Shown: piece after piece, positions 52,954 to 61,472 of the stretch
Numbering within the stretch: position 1 is the stretch's first letter
Layout: each line of letters starts with the position of its first letter
From: Larkinella insperata
GTDB taxonomy: Bacteria; Bacteroidota; Bacteroidia; Cytophagales; Spirosomataceae
Assembly (NCBI RefSeq): GCF_026248825.1
Contig: NZ_CP110973.1
Coordinates: forward strand, 5,663,501-5,727,500
DNA: 64,000 bases
Direction: 5' to 3'
Program-made: the position numbers and the translations under genes
Notes under the pieces: model-generated
The model's input: only the letters and a program-made list of their open reading frames with translations
The model's database searches: none
What the model was told of the DNA's origin: nothing

Positions 52954-53229
52954 ATGTCATCAAAAAACTTCTCGTTTCCCCTGCGCATCGGGAAACAACG
53001 CATCGGCAAGGCCGCCGTCGGGCAACTCGCTGTGGGCGGATTGGCCCTGGGTCGGCTGGGTCTGGGCGCACTGGCCATTGGTGCCTTTGCTGCGGGTGCG
53101 CTGGCGGTGGGTGCCCTCGCCATCGGGCGGCTGAGCGTCGGACGGGGATCGATCCGGAAGTTACACATCGGCGAACTGGAAGTAGATCGACTTATTATCC
53201 GGAATAGCGAACCAGCCGGGACGAAATGA
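52954..53229 (+). CDS. Small quasi-pentapeptide-repeat protein rich in Gly/Ala/Leu
   Basis: A 91-residue protein from the ATG at 52954 (MSSKNFSFPLRIGKQR). From residue 18 to about 70 it runs with period five, e.g. GALAIGAFAAGALAVGALAI, so each unit is G-x-L/F-A/S/G-V/I/L. This resembles the pentapeptide-repeat beta-helix, but with hydrophobic residues where solvent-facing ones are usual, so it might insert in or coat a membrane. A polar C-terminus (ELEVDRLIIRNSEP) follows. No family is named with confidence. Single gene. Confidence 0.6.
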   Translation: MSSKNFSFPLRIGKQRIGKAAVGQLAVGGLALGRLGLGALAIGAFAAGALAVGALAIGRLSVGRGSIRKLHIGELEVDRLIIRNSEPAGTK

Positions 53230-53347
53230 AAACAAACGCAACGCCAAACCATGCCCGTTCCGCCTATTGCAGCCGGCCGGTTCCCATTTTTTCGGCTCTC
53301 GCGCAACTCACTTCATGCTGAAACCTATTTACTAAAACACTCATCTT

Positions 53348-54322
53348 ATGAAAGCTGCCATTATTCATCAATACGGCTCAAGTCACGAATTACACGCAGA
53401 AGAAGTGCCCAAACCACTCGTCGACCGCATCGACGACCCGCACAAAGTCCTGATCCGCGTCTACGCGGCTGGTATCAATCCAATGGACACCAAAGTCCGC
53501 AGTGGTGCCATGAACCCCCTGTTATCGGATAATTTTCCGAAGATTCTGGGGGGCGAGTGCGCGGGAATCGTGGAAGAAGTGGGCCTGATGGTGAAAGACA
53601 TACAACCCGGCGACCGTGTGGTGGCTTCTCTGGGAGCCGAAGGGGGCGGTTATGCCGAATACGCCGTTGCCAAAGACACCAACATAGTTAAACTGCCCGA
53701 TGGCGTAACGTTCGTTCAGGCGGCCGCCCTGCCCATTGCGGCCGGAACCGCGTTGCAGGCCCTGCTCAACAAAGGCCAGCTCCGGCCGAATGATCGCGTG
53801 CTCATCAACGGAGCTACGGGGGGCGTCGGTACGTTTGCCATCCAGATTGCCAAAATTCTGGGCGCCTACGTGACGGCAGTTTGCAGCGCGGAAGGAGCCG
53901 CCCTGGCTCGCCAGTTGGGCGCCGATCAGGTGATCGATTACACGACCAGCGACTTTACCAACGGACTTGAGAAATACGACGTGGTTTTCGACGCCATCGG
54001 CAACAGCTCGTTCGACGATTCGCAGAACATCCTCAAAGAAGACGGGGTGTACATCACGACCCTGCCGTCGGCCAAACAGGTTTTGAACCAGGCCATCACC
54101 ACGTTTACCGGCAAAAAAGCGGAGTCGCTGATTTTCACGTTCAACCATGATGACATGAACTGGTTGCTGAAGCAGGTCACGGACGGCAACCTGGTTCCGG
54201 TCATTGAACGGACCTACCGCCTGGAGGAACTGGCCCTGGCCCATGCCGCCAGCGAAGCCGAACACGTTAAGGGCAAACTGGTGGTGGAAGTCCAGAGCGA
54301 ACCCGTTGCCGAAAAATCATGA
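53348..54322 (+). CDS. NADP-dependent quinone-oxidoreductase-like MDR protein
   Basis: A 324-residue cytosolic protein of the medium-chain dehydrogenase/reductase family, zinc-free type. GroES-like domain: VYAAGINPMDTKVRSG and GGECAGIVEEVG. Nucleotide-binding domain: NGATGGVGTFAIQIAKILGA with the GxGxxG-like turn, then DQVIDYTTSDF. No structural zinc cysteine cluster is visible. It probably reduces quinones or enones. It overlaps the 54319 gene by 4 bp. Confidence 0.9.
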   Translation: MKAAIIHQYGSSHELHAEEVPKPLVDRIDDPHKVLIRVYAAGINPMDTKVRSGAMNPLLSDNFPKILGGECAGIVEEVGLMVKDIQPGDRVVASLGAEGGGYAEYAVAKDTNIVKLPDGVTFVQAAALPIAAGTALQALLNKGQLRPNDRVLINGATGGVGTFAIQIAKILGAYVTAVCSAEGAALARQLGADQVIDYTTSDFTNGLEKYDVVFDAIGNSSFDDSQNILKEDGVYITTLPSAKQVLNQAITTFTGKKAESLIFTFNHDDMNWLLKQVTDGNLVPVIERTYRLEELALAHAASEAEHVKGKLVVEVQSEPVAEKS

Positions 54323-54711
54323 AAGCGCTCGTTGTTGGCTTGCTGCTGGCAGGACTGTCAGCAGCGGCCCAGACCAAACCCGCAGCAACCACACCTCCGG
54401 CGGTGGTCTCGGCCATTGAGGGCATTACAAACAAAAATTTTCAGCCGGATACGGTCTACGCGGCTTTGTCGGCGGAAGATCAGCGGGTGCTGGCCAAAGA
54501 GCCAATTGCCAACTGGGGGGTGGCGCAGGCATCCGGCGCGATGACGTATTACAATCTGGTTGTAGGCACGCGTTCGTACCAGTTGCTGATCACCAAAGCC
54601 CCCAAAGACGAATTTTCAACGGCGACGCTGCTCCGGTATGCGGACCCGAAAGCCAAACCGGAACCCATTGCCCGCGGCATGCTCAAACCCAAAGAAGACA
54701 AACCCAAATGA
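54319..54711 (+). CDS. Exported hypothetical protein
   Basis: A 130-residue protein with a signal peptide (ALVVGLLLAGLSAAAQ). The rest is polar, with EGITNKNFQPDTVYAALSAE and a beta-like YYNLVVGTRSYQLLI, and ends in a Lys/Pro-rich tail. No domain recognised. The ATG overlaps the stop of the oxidoreductase gene by 4 bp, so translation is coupled, although the one protein is cytosolic and the other exported. Followed by a strong terminator. Confidence 0.65.
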   Translation: MKALVVGLLLAGLSAAAQTKPAATTPPAVVSAIEGITNKNFQPDTVYAALSAEDQRVLAKEPIANWGVAQASGAMTYYNLVVGTRSYQLLITKAPKDEFSTATLLRYADPKAKPEPIARGMLKPKEDKPK

Positions 54712-54768
54712 TCCTGTCTGCCCATCTTAGACAGGCACCCGGTTAGGGTTAATTTTCTTCAAAATACC

Positions 54769-54832
54769 GCAAGCTCTGGTGGAGCGTCCTGGATGATTTT
54801 CGAGGACACTCCGCCGGAGCTTGCGTCTTTTT
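54769..54832 (+). terminator. Rho-independent terminator with 22-bp stem
   Basis: The arm at 54769-54790 pairs with 54803-54824 along its whole length if three G-U pairs are allowed, followed by GTCTTTTT. Confidence 0.85.
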
Positions 54833-54902
54833 CGGCCCTTCCCGGGCCAGGCTTCGGTTTATTCTATTAATTTACGTCCCGATTTTCACCTTTGCGTTCC
54901 TA

Positions 54903-56045
54903 ATGAACCTGGTTTTCCGTTTTACCCTGATTTTAACGTTCCTGAGCCTGTATACCGTATGCGGCTTTTCCAAACCGGGTCGTCCCGGCAAGAAACGGGT
55001 CGATCCCAATGCCACGGAAGAGACCGTTGCACTTCACAAGAATTTAAGGAAACTCGCCAGAAAACACACCCTGTTCGGCCACCAGCACGCAACGGAGTAC
55101 GGCCACGGCTGGGCGGGTGACGCCGACCGCTCGGACGTTAAATCCGTAACGGGTTCGCATCCGGCCGTCATTGGCGTCGATTTCAGCGGTTTGTCGGGTC
55201 GCCCACAGGAAGCCATCGAGAAAACCAAGATTGCACTCCGCCAAAACCTTGCCGACACCTACAACCGGGGCGGGGTGACAACGGTGGCCTGGCATTTTTC
55301 GAACCCGGTTTCAAAAGGCGGTTTTTACTGGGTGGATTCGGTCTCGGCGCCGGCGGTTTCGATGATTATTCCGGGCGGTTCGCACCACGAAACCTACAAG
55401 CAGATTCTGCGCACGGTGGGCGAGTTTGCCCAGTCCGTCCGCGGCAACGACGGCAAACTGGTACCGATGATTTTCCGGCCCTACCACGAGTTCGACGGCG
55501 GCTGGTTCTGGTGGGGCAAACCGCACTGCACCCGCGAAGAGTTCATTCAGCTCTGGCAGTTTACGGTGTCGTACCTGCGCGACAGTGTGGGCGTTCACAA
55601 TTTCCTCTACGCTTACTCGCCCGACTGTTTATTTAAAACCGAAGCCGAGTTTCTGGAACGGTATCCGGGCGACGAATGGGTGGATCTGGTTGGCATGGAC
55701 AATTACGCCGATTTTGGCCGCAACGGTCGGTACAACGTCGAAGCCGGAATTCAGAAGCTCAAAATCGTTTCCGATTACGCCAAAAAAGCCGGGAAGCTGG
55801 CGGCCTTTACGGAAACCGGTCTGGAATCCATTCCCGATACCACCTGGTGGACCGCCACGCTGCTGCGGGCCCTGCGGGCCGAAAAAATGCGACTCTGCTA
55901 CGTGCTCGTCTGGCGCAACGACACCCGCTCCCCGACGCATTACTACGCGCCGTTTCCGGGCCAGGCCAGCGCCCCCGACTTTCTGAAATTCTACCAGGAC
56001 CCGTACACGCTCTTCGAAAACGATCTGCCAAAACTGTATCGGTAA
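54903..56045 (+). CDS. Glycoside hydrolase family 26 enzyme (beta-mannanase-like)
   Basis: A 380-residue protein with a signal peptide (FTLILTFLSLYTVCGFS). GH26 hallmarks: KHTLFGHQHATEYGHGW, the HFS segment VAWHFSNPVSKGGF, the acid/base glutamate in RPYHEFDGGWFWWG and the nucleophile glutamate in AAFTETGLES. WRNDTRSPTHYYAPFPGQ matches the closing loop of GH26 mannanases. It should cleave beta-1,4-mannans outside the cytoplasm. It is not next to a SusCD pair; the GH5 gene is 4 kb away. Confidence 0.92.
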   Translation: MNLVFRFTLILTFLSLYTVCGFSKPGRPGKKRVDPNATEETVALHKNLRKLARKHTLFGHQHATEYGHGWAGDADRSDVKSVTGSHPAVIGVDFSGLSGRPQEAIEKTKIALRQNLADTYNRGGVTTVAWHFSNPVSKGGFYWVDSVSAPAVSMIIPGGSHHETYKQILRTVGEFAQSVRGNDGKLVPMIFRPYHEFDGGWFWWGKPHCTREEFIQLWQFTVSYLRDSVGVHNFLYAYSPDCLFKTEAEFLERYPGDEWVDLVGMDNYADFGRNGRYNVEAGIQKLKIVSDYAKKAGKLAAFTETGLESIPDTTWWTATLLRALRAEKMRLCYVLVWRNDTRSPTHYYAPFPGQASAPDFLKFYQDPYTLFENDLPKLYR

Positions 56046-56143
56046 TGCCCAAAAAGTTATCATTCTGTTAAATTGAGCGGCATTTTGTAGCATCGGGCTG
56101 AAAAACGGAGTAACTTTACTAAGTACTCCCTATTCAGCCCGAC

Positions 56144-58708
56144 ATGTTAGATACCCGCAGAGAATTCCTCAAGAAAGCCGCCCTGCTCGCCGGTGGCACG
56201 AGCCTTTTTCAGGTCTTTCCTGAATCGATCCAGAAAGCCCTCGCCATTGACCCCCAGCCGGGCAGTACGGTTTTTGACGCCGAGCACGTGGTGATTCTGA
56301 TGCAGGAAAACCGGTCCTTCGACCACTGCTACGGGATGCTACAGGGCGTTCGGGGTTTCAACGATCCACGGGCTATGACGCTGCCCAACCAGCATCCGGT
56401 CTGGCTCCAGACCAACGGCCTTGGCGAAACCTACGCGCCGTTTCGGCTGAATCTGAAAGATACCAAAGCGACCTGGATGAGTTCGCTGCCCCACTCCTGG
56501 ACCAACCAGGTGGACGCCCGCAACAACGGTAAGTACGACAAATGGCTGGACTCCAAGCGCTCCGGCAACAAAGAGTACGCCAAAATGCCCTTGACGATGG
56601 GCTATTACAACCGCGACGACATTCCGTTTTACTACGCCCTGGCCGACGCCTTTACGGTTTGCGACCAGAATTTCTGTTCCTCGCTGACCGGTACGACGCC
56701 CAACCGGCTCTACCTCTGGACCGGCACCATCCGGGAAAAACCTGACCGCTCGGCCAAGGCCAACGTCCGCAACGAAGACGTGGATTACGGCGATACGGCC
56801 CGCTGGACCACCTTCCCCGAACGGCTGGAAGACCACGGTATTTCGTGGAAAATTTACCAGAACGAACTGAGCCTGCCCGTTGGCTTTGAGGGCGAACAGG
56901 AAGGCTGGCTGGCCAATTTTACGGACAACCCGATTGAATGGTTTGAGCAATACAACGTCGGTTTTTCGGAAGCCTACCAGAAGCACCTGGTCAAACGCAT
57001 CGATGCCCTGCCGGGTGAAATTCAGGCGCTGACCGATAAACTCAAAACCCTGCCCGAAACCGGCGCAGAAACCGAAAAGATCAAAAAAGACCTGGCTCGC
57101 AAGGAAGCGGAGCTGAAAATGGGCCGCGAACACCGGGAGAAATACAGCCGCGAGAAGTTCGAGCAACTCCCGCAGCGGGGGAAAAACCTGCACGAAAAAG
57201 CATTTACGACGAACAAAAACGACCCGGATTATCACGCCCTGACGAAGCTGACCTACCACGACGGCAGCACGGAGCGGGAAGTTGAAATTCCGAAAGGTGA
57301 CGTGCTGCACCAGTTTCGGGCGGACGTAAAAAACAAAACCCTGCCGACGGTTTCGTGGGTCGTAGCGCCCGAAAACTTCTCGGATCACCCCAGCGCAGCC
57401 TGGTACGGCGCGTGGTACATCTCGGAAATGCTCGACATTCTGACGCAGAACCCGGACGTCTGGAAGAAAACGGTTTTCATTCTGTGCTACGACGAAAACG
57501 ACGGTTATTTCGATCACGTGCCGCCTTTCGTGGCCCCGCATCCCGACAAACCCGAAACTGGTCTGGTGTCCAAAGGCATCGACACGAGCGTGGAGCACGT
57601 TTATATGGAGCACGAATTGCAGCGCAAGAGCTCCAATGCCCAAAAGGAAGCCCGCGCAAGCGCGATTGGGCTGGGGTACCGCGTGCCACTCGTCATTGCC
57701 TCGCCCTGGAGCCGGGGCGGTATGGTATCGTCGGAGGTGTTTGATCACACGTCCATCCTGCAATTTCTGGAGGTATTTCTGAGCCAGAAAACCGGCAAAA
57801 AAGTGGAAGAGCCCAACATCACCGCCTGGCGCCGGACGGTTTGCGGGGACCTCACCTCGGTCTTCCGGCCCTATAACGGCGAAAAAATACCGCTGCCCGC
57901 GTTTGTAGCCAAAAATGAATTTGTCGAGAGCATCCACAAAGCGCAGTTTAAAGATCTGCCGTCGGGCTACAAAAAACTAACGACAGACGACATTGAACAG
58001 GCAAAACGGGGCGCTTCAGCGGTGGTTCCGCGGCAGGAAAAAGGCATTCGGGCGGCTTGTGCGCTTCCCTATCAGTTGTACGCCGATGGCCAACTGAGCG
58101 CCGACAAAAAATCGTTTGGCATCACCATGCAGGCTAAAAACGAGGTTTTTGGCAACCAGTCCGCCGGTTCGCCGTTCACGGTTTACGCCCTTGACAACTA
58201 CGCATCGGCGGCTGAAAAACCGGAGCGCGGCCTCGCTGTCCGGGATTATGCCGTATCCGCCGGGGACAGCCTGACCGACCGCTGGAACCTCACCGATTTT
58301 GAAAAGGGAACCTACCAGTTCCGGGTCAACGGTCCCAACGGTTTTTTCCGGGAATTCATCGGTAACGCCAACGATCCCCACCTCGACATCCAGTGCGACT
58401 ACCAGCGCAAAACGTCCCAGTCGAAAACGCTGACCGGTTCGGTGGAGCTGAAAATCACCAATCTGGACAAAGCCAATCCGATCACCATCGAAGTCAAAGA
58501 CAATGCGTACAAAGCCCCGACCAGAACCAAAACCGTTCCGAAGGGCGGACAGGCGAGTCTGGTGCTGGAGTTGAATAAGAGCTTCGGCTGGTATGATTTC
58601 AGCGTCCGGGTGGCCGGAAATTCGGTGTTTGAGAAGCGATACGCCGGACGCGTCGAAACCGGCAAAGCGAGCTTCACCGATCCGGCGATGGGCGGAGAAA
58701 TCGTATAA
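56144..58708 (+). CDS. Tat-exported phosphocholine-type phospholipase C
   Basis: An 854-residue protein with a Tat leader (TRREFLKKAALLAGGTSLFQ). The N-terminal phosphoesterase domain (AEHVVILMQENRSFDHCYGM, GTTPNRLYLWTG, FILCYDENDGYFDHV) is that of the PLC/acid-phosphatase AcpA family, and two C-terminal DUF756 beta-domains end the protein (near 690-760 and 770-840), as in haemolytic PLCs. Length fits the family (about 700-850). It should release phosphocholine or similar heads from phospholipids or sphingolipids, giving phosphate or nutrients. Single gene. Confidence 0.92.
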   Translation: MLDTRREFLKKAALLAGGTSLFQVFPESIQKALAIDPQPGSTVFDAEHVVILMQENRSFDHCYGMLQGVRGFNDPRAMTLPNQHPVWLQTNGLGETYAPFRLNLKDTKATWMSSLPHSWTNQVDARNNGKYDKWLDSKRSGNKEYAKMPLTMGYYNRDDIPFYYALADAFTVCDQNFCSSLTGTTPNRLYLWTGTIREKPDRSAKANVRNEDVDYGDTARWTTFPERLEDHGISWKIYQNELSLPVGFEGEQEGWLANFTDNPIEWFEQYNVGFSEAYQKHLVKRIDALPGEIQALTDKLKTLPETGAETEKIKKDLARKEAELKMGREHREKYSREKFEQLPQRGKNLHEKAFTTNKNDPDYHALTKLTYHDGSTEREVEIPKGDVLHQFRADVKNKTLPTVSWVVAPENFSDHPSAAWYGAWYISEMLDILTQNPDVWKKTVFILCYDENDGYFDHVPPFVAPHPDKPETGLVSKGIDTSVEHVYMEHELQRKSSNAQKEARASAIGLGYRVPLVIASPWSRGGMVSSEVFDHTSILQFLEVFLSQKTGKKVEEPNITAWRRTVCGDLTSVFRPYNGEKIPLPAFVAKNEFVESIHKAQFKDLPSGYKKLTTDDIEQAKRGASAVVPRQEKGIRAACALPYQLYADGQLSADKKSFGITMQAKNEVFGNQSAGSPFTVYALDNYASAAEKPERGLAVRDYAVSAGDSLTDRWNLTDFEKGTYQFRVNGPNGFFREFIGNANDPHLDIQCDYQRKTSQSKTLTGSVELKITNLDKANPITIEVKDNAYKAPTRTKTVPKGGQASLVLELNKSFGWYDFSVRVAGNSVFEKRYAGRVETGKASFTDPAMGGEIV

Positions 58709-58801
58709 TTGCCATTATTTCGTCGAATCTATGGTTAAAACCGTGGCCCGAACTGCTTATTTACCCAACACGGTTCTATACCGTCAACGGTCGATAAGTA
58801 T

Positions 58802-60067
58802 ATGAGAATGGAGCATTCCGGTTCTTCGAAAAGCCTGACGTCGCTGAAAAGAACGGCGTTGGGCATTCTTTTTCTTTTCATCACCCAGTCCGTCGGGGCC
58901 GTCTCTCCCCCGGCGGACGATCCCGGTGCCCAGGAACGACAGTATCTGGTCCAGACGCTGGTGCGCATCGCCGACCCGGTTCTGGTTTCGCTCAGCCAGA
59001 ACAAGCTGCACCAGAACATGCCCGTGGAAGGCAAAACGGCCGACCGCAAGGACTACTCCCACCTGGAAGCGTTTGGCCGACTGCTGGCCGGTATCGCCCC
59101 CTGGCTTGAACTGGGTCCGGATGAAACGCCCGAAGGTAAGCTGCGCAAAAAATACATTGACCTGACGGTATTGTCGCTGCGCAACGCCACCGATCCGAAG
59201 TCACCTGATTTTATGAATTTCAACAAGGGTGGTCAGACGCTGGTTGATGCGGCTTTTCTGGCACAGGGCCTGCTGCGGGCGCCCACTCAGCTCTGGAACC
59301 GGCTGGATGCCGTCACCAAGGCCAACATCATAACCGCCCTCAAATCGACCCGGGTGGTTACGCCCGGCTACAACAACTGGCTGCTTTTCAGCGCCGAAGT
59401 GGAAGCCGCTCTGCTGAAATTCGACGGTTCCTGTGACCGGATGCGGATTGATTACGCCCTGAAATCCCACCAGCTTTGGTATAAAGGCGACGGCACCTAC
59501 GGCGATGGCCCGAGCTACCACTGGGATTACTACAACAGCTTTGTTATTCAGCCGATGATGCTCGACGTACTGAAAACGCTGGTCGAAGCCGCTCCAAGCC
59601 AATACCTAAAAAAGGAATACGAGACGGTTTTGGGGCGAGCCCAGCGGTACGCGGAAGTGCAGGAAACGCTCATTTCTCCGGAGGGCACTTATCCGCCCAT
59701 CGGCCGATCGCTGGCCTACCGCTTCGGGGCGTTTCAACTGCTCTCGCAGATTGCTTACCTGAAGGCGTTGCCCGAGGGTCTGGAACCGCAGCAGGTTCGG
59801 GCGGCCCTGTACACGCTCATCAAACGGCAGGTGGAAGCGCCCGGCACCTTCGACAAAAATGGCTGGTTGCAGATCGGGCTGTACGGTCACCAGCCGCTGA
59901 TCGGCGAAAATTACATCTCTACGGGCAGCCTGTACCTCTGCGCGGAAGCGTTTCTGATGCTGGGTTTACCGCCCAACGACGCCTTCTGGACCGGGCCGGA
60001 CAAAGCCTGGACGACCAAACGAATCTGGCAGGGAGAAAACATGCCGGTGAAACACGCCCGCGATTGA
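58802..60067 (+). CDS. Exported DUF2264 protein
   Basis: A 421-residue protein with a hydrophobic leader (ALGILFLFITQSVGAV). The body shows the DUF2264 pattern DYSHLEAFGRLLAGIAPWLELG, YNNWLLFSAEVEAALL, YGDGPSYHWDYYNSFVIQPM and PIGRSLAYRFGAFQLLSQ. DUF2264 has an (alpha/alpha)6 barrel related to unsaturated glucuronyl hydrolases and sugar-binding enzymes. The substrate is unknown. Convergent with the antiporter gene, 12 bp apart. Confidence 0.85.
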   Translation: MRMEHSGSSKSLTSLKRTALGILFLFITQSVGAVSPPADDPGAQERQYLVQTLVRIADPVLVSLSQNKLHQNMPVEGKTADRKDYSHLEAFGRLLAGIAPWLELGPDETPEGKLRKKYIDLTVLSLRNATDPKSPDFMNFNKGGQTLVDAAFLAQGLLRAPTQLWNRLDAVTKANIITALKSTRVVTPGYNNWLLFSAEVEAALLKFDGSCDRMRIDYALKSHQLWYKGDGTYGDGPSYHWDYYNSFVIQPMMLDVLKTLVEAAPSQYLKKEYETVLGRAQRYAEVQETLISPEGTYPPIGRSLAYRFGAFQLLSQIAYLKALPEGLEPQQVRAALYTLIKRQVEAPGTFDKNGWLQIGLYGHQPLIGENYISTGSLYLCAEAFLMLGLPPNDAFWTGPDKAWTTKRIWQGENMPVKHARD

Positions 60068-60079
60068 CACCCGCCGGTT

Positions 60080-61360
60080 TCAGGCCGGTTTTTGTTCGCT
60101 GGCCCTCAGCGCCCGGACCAGCGCGGGCAAACTCAGGCCCTGGACCACCAGCGTGATCAGCACCACCACGACGGAGACAAAAATCAGCGTATTGCGCTGC
60201 GGAAAAGCCCCTTCGTCGGCCAGTGTGAGCGGCAGCGCCAGGGCCGTTGCCAGCGAGACGATCCCCCGCATGCCCGCCCAACCAATGACCAGCGCATCGC
60301 GCCAATCAATTTTCTCGTCTGAATAAAACTGAAACCGTCGTTGGTTCGGAAACAGGTTGCGCCGGGCGATGGCTTTTTCCAGGTTGTTGTTGTGCCCAAA
60401 AATCCAGAGAATTCGAATGACCAGCATGATCAAGCTGATCAGGAAGCTGTAGCCAATCAGCGGCAGAATTTCGGTTCGATCAATGCTTTTGACGACTTGT
60501 GGAAACTGCAAGCCGATCAGGATAAACACCAGACCGTTGAGCAGGAAAATAAAGACTTCCCAAAACGCCTTGTTTTGATTTTTAACGGTTGTTGGAAAAA
60601 GCCTGCTGGTGTATTTCGACAAGCCAATACCCAGCACCACCACCGCCAGAACGCCCGAAACGTGCAGTTCTTCGGCCAGCAGGTACACCACAAACGGAGC
60701 CAGCACCATTGCGCTGATCGCCAACGCACTGTTGCCGTAGACCCGCTTCAGAAAATAGATCAGCACCTTGCCGAACAGGATTCCAACCCCAACTCCACCG
60801 GCCGCTACGATCAGAAATTGTCCGTAGGCATTAAAGAATTTAAACCCATCACCGGCAATGGCCGCCACCGCCAGCCGGTAGGCAATGAGCCCGGAGGCAT
60901 CGTTGACCAGGCTCTCCCCTTCCAGAATCGTCAGAGTCCGGTGCGACAGGCCCAGCCCTTTCGTCACGTTGGTAGCCGCAACGGCATCGGGCGGGGAAAG
61001 GATGGCCCCTAGTGCAAACGCCATTGGCCAGTTCAGGCCGGGAATCAGAAAATAAGTGGTTACGGCAATGGCTGTCGTGGTCAGAAAAACCAGCGAAATC
61101 GCCAGGGAACTGACCGTGGCCCAGTTGCTTTTCAGTTCCCGAAACGAAATATTGAACGATGCATCGTAAAGCAGGGGCGGCAGAAAAATCAGGAAAATCA
61201 CCTCCGGACTCAGCGTAATGGACGGAATGCCGGGCAGGTAGCCAATGCCGATTCCCGCCAGCACCAGCAGAATGGGATACGGTAATTTGATGCGGTTGGC
61301 GACGGCCGATAGCACGAGCATGATCGCCATGATGAATAAAACAATACTGTAATGTTCCAC
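60080..61360 (-). CDS. Na+/H+ antiporter (CPA1 family)
   Basis: A 426-residue integral membrane protein with about twelve TM helices. A GTG at 61360 (VEHYSIVLFIMAIMLV) is chosen as start; the frame is open upstream to 61441, but that part overlaps a palindrome at 61411-61446 and would place charged residues before the first helix. Conserved CPA1 motifs: LPPLLYDASFNIS, ALGAILSPPDAVAAT and LEGESLVNDASGL. It exchanges Na+ or K+ for H+ and regulates pH or salt. The family is sure, the ion is not. Confidence 0.88.
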   Translation of the reverse strand: MEHYSIVLFIMAIMLVLSAVANRIKLPYPILLVLAGIGIGYLPGIPSITLSPEVIFLIFLPPLLYDASFNISFRELKSNWATVSSLAISLVFLTTTAIAVTTYFLIPGLNWPMAFALGAILSPPDAVAATNVTKGLGLSHRTLTILEGESLVNDASGLIAYRLAVAAIAGDGFKFFNAYGQFLIVAAGGVGVGILFGKVLIYFLKRVYGNSALAISAMVLAPFVVYLLAEELHVSGVLAVVVLGIGLSKYTSRLFPTTVKNQNKAFWEVFIFLLNGLVFILIGLQFPQVVKSIDRTEILPLIGYSFLISLIMLVIRILWIFGHNNNLEKAIARRNLFPNQRRFQFYSDEKIDWRDALVIGWAGMRGIVSLATALALPLTLADEGAFPQRNTLIFVSVVVVLITLVVQGLSLPALVRALRASEQKPA

Positions 61361-61410
61361 GCCAGATTGCCGGTTAATGCACAAATTGGATCGCAACAGA
61401 TCCCCAAATA

Positions 61411-61446
61411 TACCAATGGCCCGTATTCCCATACGAGCCATTGGTA
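61411..61446. terminator. Inverted repeat between antiporter and oxidoreductase genes
   Basis: TACCAATGGCCCGTAT (61411-61426) pairs with ATACGAGCCATTGGTA (61431-61446), one G-U or mismatch, 4-nt loop. It lies 27 bp past the stop of the minus-strand 61473 gene, but no clear T run follows on that strand; terminator or processing site. Confidence 0.55.
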
Positions 61447-61472
61447 CCTTAAAAATTAAAAACCGTCTTATC

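Noticed and set aside
56339..57937. A 532-codon open frame opposite the phospholipase C gene
   Set aside because: Lies wholly inside the phospholipase gene on the other strand, with a composition typical of antisense frames and no domain.
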